From: Micrococcaceae bacterium Sec5.8
GTDB taxonomy: Bacteria > Actinomycetota > Actinomycetes > Actinomycetales > Micrococcaceae
Direction: 5' to 3'
Assembly (NCBI GenBank): GCA_039636775.1
Contig: CP143429.1
Span: 3,472,001 to 3,536,000, forward strand
DNA length: 64,000 bases
Shown: positions 34,146 to 42,163 of the stretch, one piece after another
Position numbering within the stretch: the first letter of the stretch is position 1
Layout of the letters: every line of letters begins with the position of its first letter
Notes under the pieces: generated by a model
Seen by the model: only the letters and a program-made list of their open reading frames with translations
What the model was told of the DNA's origin: nothing
The model's database searches: none
Position numbers and translations under genes: made by a program

Positions 34146-34796
34146 TTATTGGGCGATGCCGGCGGCGAGCAGCCGTTCGAGTCCCTGTTTGAAACCGGAC
34201 CGGCCGCCATGGGCAGGATGCCTAATTTTCGGCGCCTCCAGGCCGCTCCGCTGCAGGCTGCGGTGGGCCACATTCCCCACGGCCACCACGGCCTCGATCT
34301 GAAAGATCCCGGCGAGCTCCTGCCAGAAGGAAGTTCCGAGGGCGGCTTCGGCGGCCGTTGGGGTGCGGTTGGACAGCGGCCTGCCGGGCTGGTGGGTGTG
34401 CCAGGGGCAGGCGCTCCACAGCAGGGGGAGGAAGTCGAGTTCGGCCAGCACCTCCCACATCACTGTGGCTGTCGGCTCAGCCGCGACGCCTGGGGCATCG
34501 GCCGGCAGCATGTAGCCCTTTTCCGGCCCGAACATCCCCAGACTGTTCGCGGGACCCCCGAACATGGTCCTGTTGGTAAAGGGAACGCCGGTCATTCTCA
34601 TGCCGCGAAAGCCGGGCGCTTCACCCACCAGCAGCACCTGCGGGGAGCGGTCCAGCAGTTCCTGCAGGTAGATCGCCAGGTTCCGCCGCCGCTGGGCGTT
34701 TCCGGGTGCCGTGTGGTCGAAAAAGTTGTGGCATGCCGGCCCGGTCTCCACCGCGGCGAGCCGCTCAACGAACCCTTCGATCGAGGATGCCGTCAT
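34146..34796 (-). CDS. uracil-DNA glycosylase superfamily protein
   Basis: 216 aa from ATG 34796. The superfamily pattern is visible: VLLVGEAPGFRGMRMTGVPF (motif 1), a central WSACPWHTHQP, VVAVGNVAHRSLQ, and IRHPAHGG as the His-containing motif 2. It probably excises uracil or a related base from DNA, but the exact family (UDG class versus single-domain relatives of unknown activity) cannot be set by eye. No Fe-S cysteine set is evident. Confidence 0.75.
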   Translation of the reverse strand: MTASSIEGFVERLAAVETGPACHNFFDHTAPGNAQRRRNLAIYLQELLDRSPQVLLVGEAPGFRGMRMTGVPFTNRTMFGGPANSLGMFGPEKGYMLPADAPGVAAEPTATVMWEVLAELDFLPLLWSACPWHTHQPGRPLSNRTPTAAEAALGTSFWQELAGIFQIEAVVAVGNVAHRSLQRSGLEAPKIRHPAHGGRSGFKQGLERLLAAGIAQ

Positions 34797-34889
34797 GTTC
34801 CGCCGGTTCCCTTCTGCTCGCAGGCCAGTCAGACTATCCGGGCCGCTGTACCGCAGGCACCGGCTCCCCTTTCCCCTATTATTGGGGGC

Positions 34890-35660
34890 ATGACGGACAT
34901 GACCATCTTCACGGTGGGGCACTCCACTCATCCCATCGACGAATTTCTCGGCCTGCTCCGGGCCCACGGAGTCAAGAAGCTGATCGATGTGCGCACCGTT
35001 CCGAAGTCGCGGCACAATCCGCAGTTCAACGAGGACTCGCTCGCGGCGAGCGTGCGGGCCGGCGGGATCACCTACCGCCGGATGGCTTCCCTGGGCGGCC
35101 TGCGGCATACCAGTAAAGACAGTCCCAACGGCGCCTGGCGGAACGCGTCGTTCCGGGGCTACGCGGACTATATGCAGACCGAGGAGTTTGCCGCCGCCGT
35201 CGGTGAGCTGGTGGAACGGGGGCGGAGCAGCGATGCGGCCATCATGTGCGCGGAAGCCGTCCCGTGGCGCTGCCACCGGTCGCTGATCGGCGACGCGTTG
35301 CTGGTCCGGAACGTAGCGGTGCTGGACATCATGACGGCGGCCTCCGCCAAGCCCCACACCCTGACGTCCTTCGCCCGCGTTGAAGGCGGACGCCTCTGGT
35401 ACCCGCCTTCGGTGACGGCCGGCATGCCAACCACAACGCAGGCGCTACCAGCGGGGGTGGATGGCGGGGCGGAAGTGGCGGTCGTAGATTTCGTGGACGC
35501 CGACATCGAACGTGGCGTCAATGCCGCCGGCCACCGCCGCTTCGGCGTTGGCGCGGGCCTGCTCCGGGTTCCGCGCGCCGGGGATCACCGTGCTGACGCC
35601 GTCCTGGGCCGTGATCCAGGCGATGGCCGCCTGGGCGGTGCTGACGCCGTCGGGCACTAG
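34890..35660 (+). CDS. DUF488 protein with long antisense-overlapping tail
   Basis: 256 aa from ATG 34890 (ATG 34899 also possible). Residues 1-175 are a complete DUF488 domain: IFTVGHSTHPIDEFLGLLRA, VRTVPKSRHNPQFNED, ALIMCAE-type motif AAIMCAEAVPWRCHRSLIGD. The frame then continues ~80 codons past the domain, fully inside the antisense aldo/keto reductase gene, before a stop at 35658. The tail (RAGDHRADAVLGRDPGDGRL) has no domain character and may result from a lost stop codon. Confidence 0.8.
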   Translation: MTDMTIFTVGHSTHPIDEFLGLLRAHGVKKLIDVRTVPKSRHNPQFNEDSLAASVRAGGITYRRMASLGGLRHTSKDSPNGAWRNASFRGYADYMQTEEFAAAVGELVERGRSSDAAIMCAEAVPWRCHRSLIGDALLVRNVAVLDIMTAASAKPHTLTSFARVEGGRLWYPPSVTAGMPTTTQALPAGVDGGAEVAVVDFVDADIERGVNAAGHRRFGVGAGLLRVPRAGDHRADAVLGRDPGDGRLGGADAVGH

Positions 35661-36428
35661 TTCTTCGAACTCGGCAACCGCTGCCAGGCCCTGCGTGAAG
35701 TCCACGCCGGAGAAGGTCTCCCCGACGTCGAACGCCGAGCCGGTGCGGTTGTAGTTCCGGTGGTCATCCGCCGCGAAGTAGGTGTCCGCGGTGTACTTGC
35801 CGGAAAGCAGCCCCGAGGCGAGCGGTACGCGGGCGATGATGCCGACGCCGGCTGCCTGCGCCGCGGGCAGCACGTCATCCAGCGGTTTGAGCCGGAAGGC
35901 GTTGAGGATGATCTGCACCGTCGCCGTGCCCTCGTGGCGGATGGCTTCAAGGGCTTCGTCGGTCCGCTCGACGCTGACGCCGTAGTTGCGGATGGCACCG
36001 TCCGCCACGAGCGCATCCAGGGCGTCGTAGACTTCAGCGCTGCTGTACACGGCGGTGGGCGGGCAGTGCAGCTGGACCAGGTCCAGCTGCTCGACGCCAA
36101 GGTTGCGCCGGGACCGGTCGGTCCACTCGCGGAAGTTGGCGAGGTTGTAGTTCTGCGGCTGCTGCTCGGCCCGGCGCCCCATTTTGGTGGCCACTGTGAT
36201 CTCCAGGCCCGGGTTGGCCGCCAGGAACGCGCCGATGGCCTGCTCGCTGCGGCCGTCGCCGTACACGTCCGCGGTGTCGAAGAACGTGACCCCGGCCTCC
36301 GCGGACGCGGCCAGGATGGCCTGCGCCTGCGCGGGGTCCACGTTGCCCCAGTCCGAGCCCAGCTGCCAGGTCCCCAATCCAACGATGGAGACGTTCCGTC
36401 CGGTCTTGCCCAAGATTCGCTGTTCCAT
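35445..36428 (-). CDS. aldo/keto reductase
   Basis: 327 aa from ATG 36428. Typical (beta/alpha)8 family marks: VGLGTWQLGSDWG, FFDTADVYGDGRSEQAIG (catalytic Asp and Tyr), ITVATKMGRR (Lys), DLVQLHCPP (His replaced-type motif LHCP), and VIPGARNPEQARANAEA for NADPH binding. The substrate is not evident. Its 3' 216 nt are overlapped by the DUF488 reading frame. An 18-bp palindrome lies 44 nt upstream. Confidence 0.92.
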   Translation of the reverse strand: MEQRILGKTGRNVSIVGLGTWQLGSDWGNVDPAQAQAILAASAEAGVTFFDTADVYGDGRSEQAIGAFLAANPGLEITVATKMGRRAEQQPQNYNLANFREWTDRSRRNLGVEQLDLVQLHCPPTAVYSSAEVYDALDALVADGAIRNYGVSVERTDEALEAIRHEGTATVQIILNAFRLKPLDDVLPAAQAAGVGIIARVPLASGLLSGKYTADTYFAADDHRNYNRTGSAFDVGETFSGVDFTQGLAAVAEFEELVPDGVSTAQAAIAWITAQDGVSTVIPGARNPEQARANAEAAVAGGIDATFDVGVHEIYDRHFRPAIHPRW

Positions 36429-36435
36429 GATCCGA

Positions 36436-36632
36436 CTATAAGCACATCCGCGCTTGCCGCCCACCACAACGCCCACACCGCGGTGTGGGTCTCGGGCAAC
36501 GACGCCGAGGGCAATAGCGCCGCCGCCGGCGACTCCGCGCGCAATGCAATCGCCTCTTATTTCGAGCAGTACCTGACCGAAGAAGGCGCAAGGGGCCTAC
36601 AGGCTCTCGGGGCCGTGATCGACCCCCAATAA
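36436..36632 (+). pseudogene. possible gene remnant, C-terminal piece
   Basis: A plus-strand frame without its own plausible start reads AVWVSGNDAEGNSAAAGDSA, then RNAIASYFEQYLTEEGARGL and ends GAVIDPQ. The composition is protein-like, but I do not recognise it and the upstream part overlaps the aldo/keto reductase start. It may be the end of a deleted gene or chance. Confidence 0.25.
36472..36489 (-). promoter_or_regulatory. 18-bp perfect palindrome upstream of aldo/keto reductase
   Basis: CCCACACCG directly followed by its reverse complement CGGTGTGGG, no spacer, 44 nt before the start codon. Location and symmetry suit a dimeric repressor site; no cognate regulator is adjacent. Chance or a cruciform in a dead gene cannot be excluded. 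Confidence 0.4.
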
Positions 36633-36720
36633 GACGTTGAGTAGTCGCATGGACTTTCAATTGACGCAGCTAAGACATCTCCGGATTTGGTCTGCCTGAC
36701 ATGGAGGGCGTCCATGAGAT

Positions 36721-38175
36721 TTAGATCATGACTCGTGACTCACCCAGCCCAAGGAGGCTGGGGCGGCGGTCCGCCCATGGCAGTAATTCCTCGACGGCGG
36801 CACCCACCGCGAATACCGTCGCGTCATCGAACGGATGGCCCACAATCTGGACCCCCGTGGGGATGCCGCAGTCGGCCATGCCGCTTGGCACCGCGAGTAC
36901 CGGGCAGCGGTTGGTGATGTTGAAGGGTGCCGTCATATGGCCCTGCCAGTAGTGGTCAAGTCGCACACCGTCCGCGGCCTCGATCCCGTCAAGGTACATT
37001 CCGTCGGCGTCCAGGGCAGCGACGGCGGAAGCCGGGCAGATCAGGGCGTCGAAGCCGTCCATCGCTGCGGCAAGCTCGGCCTGGATGCGGGTTTCCGCCC
37101 GGATCCCGTCGATGAAGCGGTTCTCCCCGGCCGCTTTGCGCGCGTCGGCCATGAAGCGCCGGGTGTAGTCGGCAAGAAGCTCGGGTGCTTCTGCGGTCTC
37201 GTCTTCCATGGCCGGGCCCAGAAGGTAGCCGAAATGCGTAAACATCGTCCGGCTGATCTCCTCCGTGGTCCAGGGCAGGCCGATCTCCTCCACCACGGCA
37301 CCCGCGGAGCGCAGGGCAGACGCCACGGCGCGCGTGTTGGCCTCCACGTCCGCGGCCACCGGGTAGTTCCCCAGCCGGACGCACAACGCGATGCGCAGGC
37401 CGGCCACCGCGGCGGGTCCAGCGACCGGCGCGGAAGGCGCCGGTCCGCCGTCGAGAGACGCATGGTCCCCGGGATGCCGGCCGGCCATGACGTTTGCCAG
37501 GAGGGCCGTGTCTGCCACGGTCCGTGCCATCGGACCGTCACCGCGGTAATGGTCCGCGGAGAGCGGCGCCAAGCCAGGAATACGTCCGTACGGCGCCTTG
37601 TAGCCGACAGTCCCGGTGAATGACGCCGGGAGCCGCGTTGAGCCTGCGATGTCGGAGGCCGTGGCAAGCGGCGCGAGTCCGGCGGCCAGCGCCGCCCCGG
37701 AGCCGCCCGAGGAGCCGCCCGGGGAGTACTGCGGATTCCAGGGGTTGCGGGTGACACCCCACAAAGGGCTATGCGTGACCGTGGCGCAACTGTATTCCGG
37801 CGTTGTGGTGCGGGCATGAATGATTCCACCTGCACGCCGGATCCGTTCGATGACGGGGTGGTCCGCCGTGGCACGATCCCCCTTCCGGGCGACGAGCCCC
37901 TGCGAGAGTGTGCGCCCCTTGAGCCCGTGCTTCTCCTTGGCGGCTACCGGCAATCCGAGCAGCGGCGCCAGGTCGCGGCCGCGGGCGTAGCTGGCGGCCG
38001 CCTGCCGGGCGGCAGGAAGTGCATCCTCGAACAGGGTTTCCGTCAGGGCATTAATGCCCCCATTGACGGCTTCCGTCCTCGCGGCCACCGCTTCCAGCAG
38101 TTCGACGGGTGAGAGCTCCCTTGTCCGGAAAAGCCGCAGTGCCGTCGTGGCGTCGAGGTAGTGCAGTTCCGTCAT
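36721..38175 (-). CDS. amidase signature family enzyme
   Basis: 484 aa. The Ser-cisSer-Lys triad region is present: Lys in LPVAAKEKHG, the Gly/Ser loop SPGGSSGGSGAALAAG, and DIAGSTRLPASFTG carrying the nucleophile. It hydrolyses a carboxamide to acid and ammonia; which amide is not clear. It overlaps the M20 hydrolase gene by ATGA, so the two enzymes are made together and probably act in succession on one nitrogen compound. Confidence 0.92.
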   Translation of the reverse strand: MTELHYLDATTALRLFRTRELSPVELLEAVAARTEAVNGGINALTETLFEDALPAARQAAASYARGRDLAPLLGLPVAAKEKHGLKGRTLSQGLVARKGDRATADHPVIERIRRAGGIIHARTTTPEYSCATVTHSPLWGVTRNPWNPQYSPGGSSGGSGAALAAGLAPLATASDIAGSTRLPASFTGTVGYKAPYGRIPGLAPLSADHYRGDGPMARTVADTALLANVMAGRHPGDHASLDGGPAPSAPVAGPAAVAGLRIALCVRLGNYPVAADVEANTRAVASALRSAGAVVEEIGLPWTTEEISRTMFTHFGYLLGPAMEDETAEAPELLADYTRRFMADARKAAGENRFIDGIRAETRIQAELAAAMDGFDALICPASAVAALDADGMYLDGIEAADGVRLDHYWQGHMTAPFNITNRCPVLAVPSGMADCGIPTGVQIVGHPFDDATVFAVGAAVEELLPWADRRPSLLGLGESRVMI

Positions 38176-39437
38176 ACCTGGACCGCCGCCGGCAGAGCGG
38201 CGGATTCTGCGAGGGCCCCGCCGATGAGCTGGCGGGCGACTCCGGTGAGCATGTCCACCCCGGTCACCATGTCGGCGTCGGTGGTGAATTCGCGCTCACA
38301 GTGGGACACGCCGTCCACACTGGGGATGAACAGCATGACGGACGGCGCCACGGTGTTCATGGCAACAGAATCGTGGCCCGCCATGGTCTGGATACGCCGC
38401 GAGGAGAGGCCCAGCTCGGCGGCCACTTTGTCCGCGAGTTCCAAGCCGGCCTCGGGAAAGCGGCGGATGGGGCGGATGTCAAAGTCCTTAACATTGACCT
38501 TGATGTCGTGCGCGCGGGCCAGTGCGTCGATGCCCGCAATGAGCTTGGCTCGGGCTGCCTGAACGATGTCCGGATCGCCCGAGCGAAGGTCCGCCACGAG
38601 ATGCACTCTGCGCGCCACGACGATGGGTGAGTTCGGTTCAAGGGTTAGCTGGCCCACGGACGAGACGAGAGCCTCGTCTGCGAAATCCTGGGTGACATCG
38701 TGGACCATGAGGATGATCTTGGACGCCGCAACCAGGGCGTCATGCCGGTCGGCCATGGCAGTGGCCCCGGTGTGCGATTGTTCGCCCAGCACTTCAATGT
38801 CCAGCTTCTGGGTGAACCAACTGCTGTCGACCAGGCCGATCGTGATCCCCTCCCGCTCCAGGATCCGGCCCTGCTCGATATGGATTTCGGCGTAGCTGGC
38901 GACGTCAGGTCCCTCGGATGTGCCGAGGTACCCGATGCCTTCCAGCGCGTCGCGGACCGTGATGCCCTGCAGGTCGGCGACGTCCAGCATCCGCTCCCGC
39001 GGCAGCAATCCGGCGAAGACCGAGCTGCCCATGATGCTCGGGGCGAAACGGCCGCCCTCCTCGTTGAACCAGTTCACCACCGCCAGGTTGAACCGAGGTG
39101 CCGCCCCGCCCTCCGCGACCTCGGCCTCAAGCCGCCGGGCCGCGTGCATCGCGGCGATGACACCATATGCTCCGTCGAATCGTCCGCCGAGCGGCTGGCT
39201 GTCCAAATGCGAGCCGATGAGCACATACGGCGCACCCGGTGTCCACTCCAGCAGCCCGAACATGTTGCCGATTCCATCAACCCGAAGTTCCCATCCGGCG
39301 TCGTGCACCCACTCGGAGAACCAGTTGCGTGTCTGCGCGTCCTCCGCTGTGGCGGCCTGGCGGTCAACACCGTTGTGGGAGGTGGCACCGATGTTCGCGA
39401 CGTGGTGGAAGTCTTGGAGGAATGCTGCTGAGTTCAT
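38172..39437 (-). CDS. M20 Zn-dependent carbamoylase/ureidohydrolase
   Basis: 421 aa from ATG 39437. Metal-site motifs of the allantoate amidohydrolase/N-carbamoyl-amino-acid hydrolase group: GSHLDSQPLGGRFDGAYGV (His, Asp), NWFNEEGGRFAPS (Glu), EIHIEQG (His, Glu) and a final His in DGVSHCE. The likely reaction removes carbamoyl from an N-carbamoyl or ureido acid, giving CO2 and ammonia. With the aminotransferase and semialdehyde dehydrogenase nearby, N-carbamoyl-beta-alanine is an attractive substrate, as inference. Confidence 0.9.
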   Translation of the reverse strand: MNSAAFLQDFHHVANIGATSHNGVDRQAATAEDAQTRNWFSEWVHDAGWELRVDGIGNMFGLLEWTPGAPYVLIGSHLDSQPLGGRFDGAYGVIAAMHAARRLEAEVAEGGAAPRFNLAVVNWFNEEGGRFAPSIMGSSVFAGLLPRERMLDVADLQGITVRDALEGIGYLGTSEGPDVASYAEIHIEQGRILEREGITIGLVDSSWFTQKLDIEVLGEQSHTGATAMADRHDALVAASKIILMVHDVTQDFADEALVSSVGQLTLEPNSPIVVARRVHLVADLRSGDPDIVQAARAKLIAGIDALARAHDIKVNVKDFDIRPIRRFPEAGLELADKVAAELGLSSRRIQTMAGHDSVAMNTVAPSVMLFIPSVDGVSHCEREFTTDADMVTGVDMLTGVARQLIGGALAESAALPAAVQV

Positions 39438-39481
39438 GGGATGTCCTTTGTCTGATGCGGTGGCGGGGAACAGGCGGCGTC

Positions 39482-40855
39482 TTAGCCCATGCGCCCGCGG
39501 GTCTCGGGAACCTTGGTGAACAGCACCAGGAGGAGCACGACGAGGGCGGCGGCCGCCATGTAGAAGCCGGGGGCGTGGGGCACACCGGTGCCCCCGACGA
39601 GTGCCGTGCCAATGAACGGTGCGGTACCGCCGAAGAGTGCATAGGCGCCGTTGTAGCTGATGGCGGCGGAGGTGAAACGCGTCCGGGTCGTGAAGATCTC
39701 GACGAAGAAGGTGTAGCAACCGCCGCCGTAGATGCAGAGCGCGACTACGAAGAGCGCCTGACCCAGCAGGGCGAGGGGCAGGCTGCCGCTCGTGACAAGC
39801 ATGAAACTCGGAACCGAGCACAGGGCCAACGCGGCGGAACCTGCAATGAGCATCGGTTTACGGCCCAATCGGTCGCTGAGCCGGCCGCCGATGGGAAGCA
39901 AAACGGCGTAGAGGGCAAGGGCTGCGGCATTGGCCATCAGCGATTGCTCTCGGCTCAGGTGACCGGTGGTCTGGACGTAGGACACGAAGTAGGCCGAGAG
40001 GAAGTAGAAGCCCATCGCGGTGAGACCCATAACGAACATGACCTGCACCATGCGGAGCCTGTTTTCGCGGAAAGACTCCCGGACCGGGCTGAATTCCTTG
40101 GTCTGTGCGGCTTTGGCCTCGTTGAACGCGTCGCTTTCCACGGTGCGGCTGCGAATCCACACGCCGAAGAGGGCCAGTGGCAATGCCAGCAGGAACGGCA
40201 GGCGCCATCCCCACGCCATGAATTCTTCGTTCGGCATGGACTGGCTGAGGATGAGGATCATCGACCCGGCTACGACGGAGGGCAGCGCCGTGGCTGCGAT
40301 GGTGATGTTGAGCCAGAACCCGCGGCTCTTGACGGGGGCGTGCTCGAAGACAAAGGACGGCGCCCCCACGGATTCGCCGCCGGCGGAGAAGCCCTGGATG
40401 AGGCGGCAGAGGACCAGCAGGACAGGTGCCCAGGCGCCGATCTGGCCGTAGGTCGGGAGGAGCCCCATCAGCGCCGTTGCCCCGCCGATGGCGATGAGTG
40501 TGATGGTCAGGACGCGGCGTCGGCCGATCCGGTCGCCGAGGGCGCCGAAAAACAAGCCGCCGATGGGACGGACAACGAACGCTACGCCGAACGTCGCGAA
40601 GGTGGCCAGCAGCGCCGTGACAGGATTGCTGCCCGGAAAGAACAGCTGCGAGAAGATGACGGCGGTAAGGCCGTAGAGAGTGAAGTCGTAAAATTCGATG
40701 AATTGGCCGATACTCCCACCCGCCAGAACCCGCTTCTGCATCTTGCTGATGCGTGGGGTTGCGGGGGCGGAGGACTGGTCCTGGGCAGTTGTCGTCAGTG
40801 CGGCCCCGGGGAGCGGTGCCTGGTCCTTCATGTCGTTGATCGTCATGACAGCCAC
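39482..40855 (-). CDS. MFS transporter, metabolite:H+ symporter (MHS) type
   Basis: 457 aa with twelve predicted helices. The N-terminal part VLAGGSIGQFIEFYDFTLYG, the loop GALGDRIGRRRVL and the RLIQGFSAGGESVGA region are typical of the MHS family, which imports organic acids and amino-acid-like compounds with protons. It is the first gene of the leftward transporter-carbamoylase-amidase operon, so it probably brings in the substrate. The 355 nt upstream hold an inverted repeat but no gene. Confidence 0.9.
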   Translation of the reverse strand: MAVMTINDMKDQAPLPGAALTTTAQDQSSAPATPRISKMQKRVLAGGSIGQFIEFYDFTLYGLTAVIFSQLFFPGSNPVTALLATFATFGVAFVVRPIGGLFFGALGDRIGRRRVLTITLIAIGGATALMGLLPTYGQIGAWAPVLLVLCRLIQGFSAGGESVGAPSFVFEHAPVKSRGFWLNITIAATALPSVVAGSMILILSQSMPNEEFMAWGWRLPFLLALPLALFGVWIRSRTVESDAFNEAKAAQTKEFSPVRESFRENRLRMVQVMFVMGLTAMGFYFLSAYFVSYVQTTGHLSREQSLMANAAALALYAVLLPIGGRLSDRLGRKPMLIAGSAALALCSVPSFMLVTSGSLPLALLGQALFVVALCIYGGGCYTFFVEIFTTRTRFTSAAISYNGAYALFGGTAPFIGTALVGGTGVPHAPGFYMAAAALVVLLLVLFTKVPETRGRMG

Positions 40856-41128
40856 GCTAGAGGCGCCATGTTTCCGAAGCCCTGTGGCGCGTTACGGCCC
40901 AGGGAAATGAAATCAGCCGTTGTTACCGCGGTGTTGCCGGGCTGCCCTTGTCCGGATACGTTGCGGACACATGGGGCGTGAATCGGAACCATTGAATCTC
41001 CTTTGATCAGCATGGCGTTGAAGCTCAAGGATTCGGCCTAGGCCGTCGCTGCGGGGATTTTCTCGCCGGAGGGACTCCGGCATCACCGCACTGCAGCAAC
41101 TGTGTGTGATCCGCTTCACATCTGTCCA

Positions 41129-41152
41129 ATTGATTGTTTTTGGCGAATCAAT
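41129..41152. promoter_or_regulatory. inverted repeat between MHS transporter and lysR
   Basis: ATTGATT (41129-41135) and AATCAAT (41146-41152) with a 10-nt spacer, in an AT-rich patch of the otherwise GC-rich 40856-41210 gap. It could be an operator upstream of the transporter operon, perhaps for the LysR protein encoded next to it. No other gene or RNA is seen in the gap. Confidence 0.4.
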
Positions 41153-41210
41153 CGATTTTGTCGATGCGTAATTTCGGGGCTTGCACCCCAATGCGGCCCT
41201 TATTGCGCGG

Positions 41211-42128
41211 CTAGTGCCGAGCGGCGCCATAAAGACGGACGCACGTCTGTTCAAAGGCGAGCGCCCTGCGGGTCGGGGTGACTCCCTCCGGCCGGACCAG
41301 CATCACTTCGATCGGGGGAAAATCGTCGGTCAGGGTGAGCGCCACAACCCGTCCCCCGGAATACGTCAGGTCGCTGTGGAGTCGCTGGTTGAGCACCGCG
41401 TACCCGTGGCCTTTCGCCACAAATGACCGGACCGTTTCATAACCGGCGAATCGGTGCCGCACATTGGGTGTCACTCCGGCGATGTGGTAGAGCTGCTCGT
41501 AGTATTCGCGGCTGTGCGGCAGGTCCAGCACCACCGATGGTTCGCCGTCGAGATCCTTCAGCGCGATGCTCCGCTCGGGGCTGGACGCTGCGGGATGCTC
41601 GGCGTGGACCAGCACGTGCGGCGGCACTCGCTCCAGCACGGTGCTGGTAAACCCTCGGCCCAGACCGAGCCCGTACATCAGGGCCACATCGCACTGCCCT
41701 TCCAGCAGGGCGGTCTGCAGGCTCGCCAGGTCAGCTTCGAGGAACGAGACCTCGACTCCCGGATGTTGGCCTTCGAAGGTCTGAAGAATTGCCGGGAGCC
41801 TGAACGGTGCCAGCGGCGAAAAGACACCGACTTTCAGCTCGCCGACCAGGCTCGTCGCAAGCCCCCGGGCCGACTCGTACAGGGAATCGGCATGCTCCAG
41901 CAGCACCTTGATGTCCTGGGCCAACTGCCGGCCTGACGGCGTCAGCCGCAGGCCACGCGTCCGCAGACGAACAAACAGCTGCGTGGCCAGGCTGGCTTCA
42001 AGCTGAGCCATCGCGGTGGAGAGGGTGGACTGGGTAACGAGCAGCCGTTCGGCCGCGGCCGTCATATTTTCGAGCTCTGCCACCACCGCGAAATACCGAA
42101 GCTGGGTCAGGGTAAAGGGCTTCGCCAT
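41211..42128 (-). CDS. LysR family transcriptional regulator
   Basis: 305 aa. N-terminal winged helix: FTLTQLRYFAVVAELENMTA, AERLLVTQSTLSTAMAQLEA and LFVRLRTRGLRLTPSGRQL. The C-terminal part is the usual substrate-binding fold (GELKVGVFSPLAPFRLPAIL). It sits between the transporter operon and pucR on the same strand, so it probably senses the imported compound or a product. Confidence 0.92.
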   Translation of the reverse strand: MAKPFTLTQLRYFAVVAELENMTAAAERLLVTQSTLSTAMAQLEASLATQLFVRLRTRGLRLTPSGRQLAQDIKVLLEHADSLYESARGLATSLVGELKVGVFSPLAPFRLPAILQTFEGQHPGVEVSFLEADLASLQTALLEGQCDVALMYGLGLGRGFTSTVLERVPPHVLVHAEHPAASSPERSIALKDLDGEPSVVLDLPHSREYYEQLYHIAGVTPNVRHRFAGYETVRSFVAKGHGYAVLNQRLHSDLTYSGGRVVALTLTDDFPPIEVMLVRPEGVTPTRRALAFEQTCVRLYGAARH

Positions 42129-42163
42129 TCGTCAATGATCGCATTCTGGCTGGATCGGCATGG

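Noticed and set aside
39239..40981. 580-codon plus-strand frame opposite the MHS transporter
   Set aside because: Same cause: a His/Gly/Asp-rich shadow of a membrane protein read backwards.
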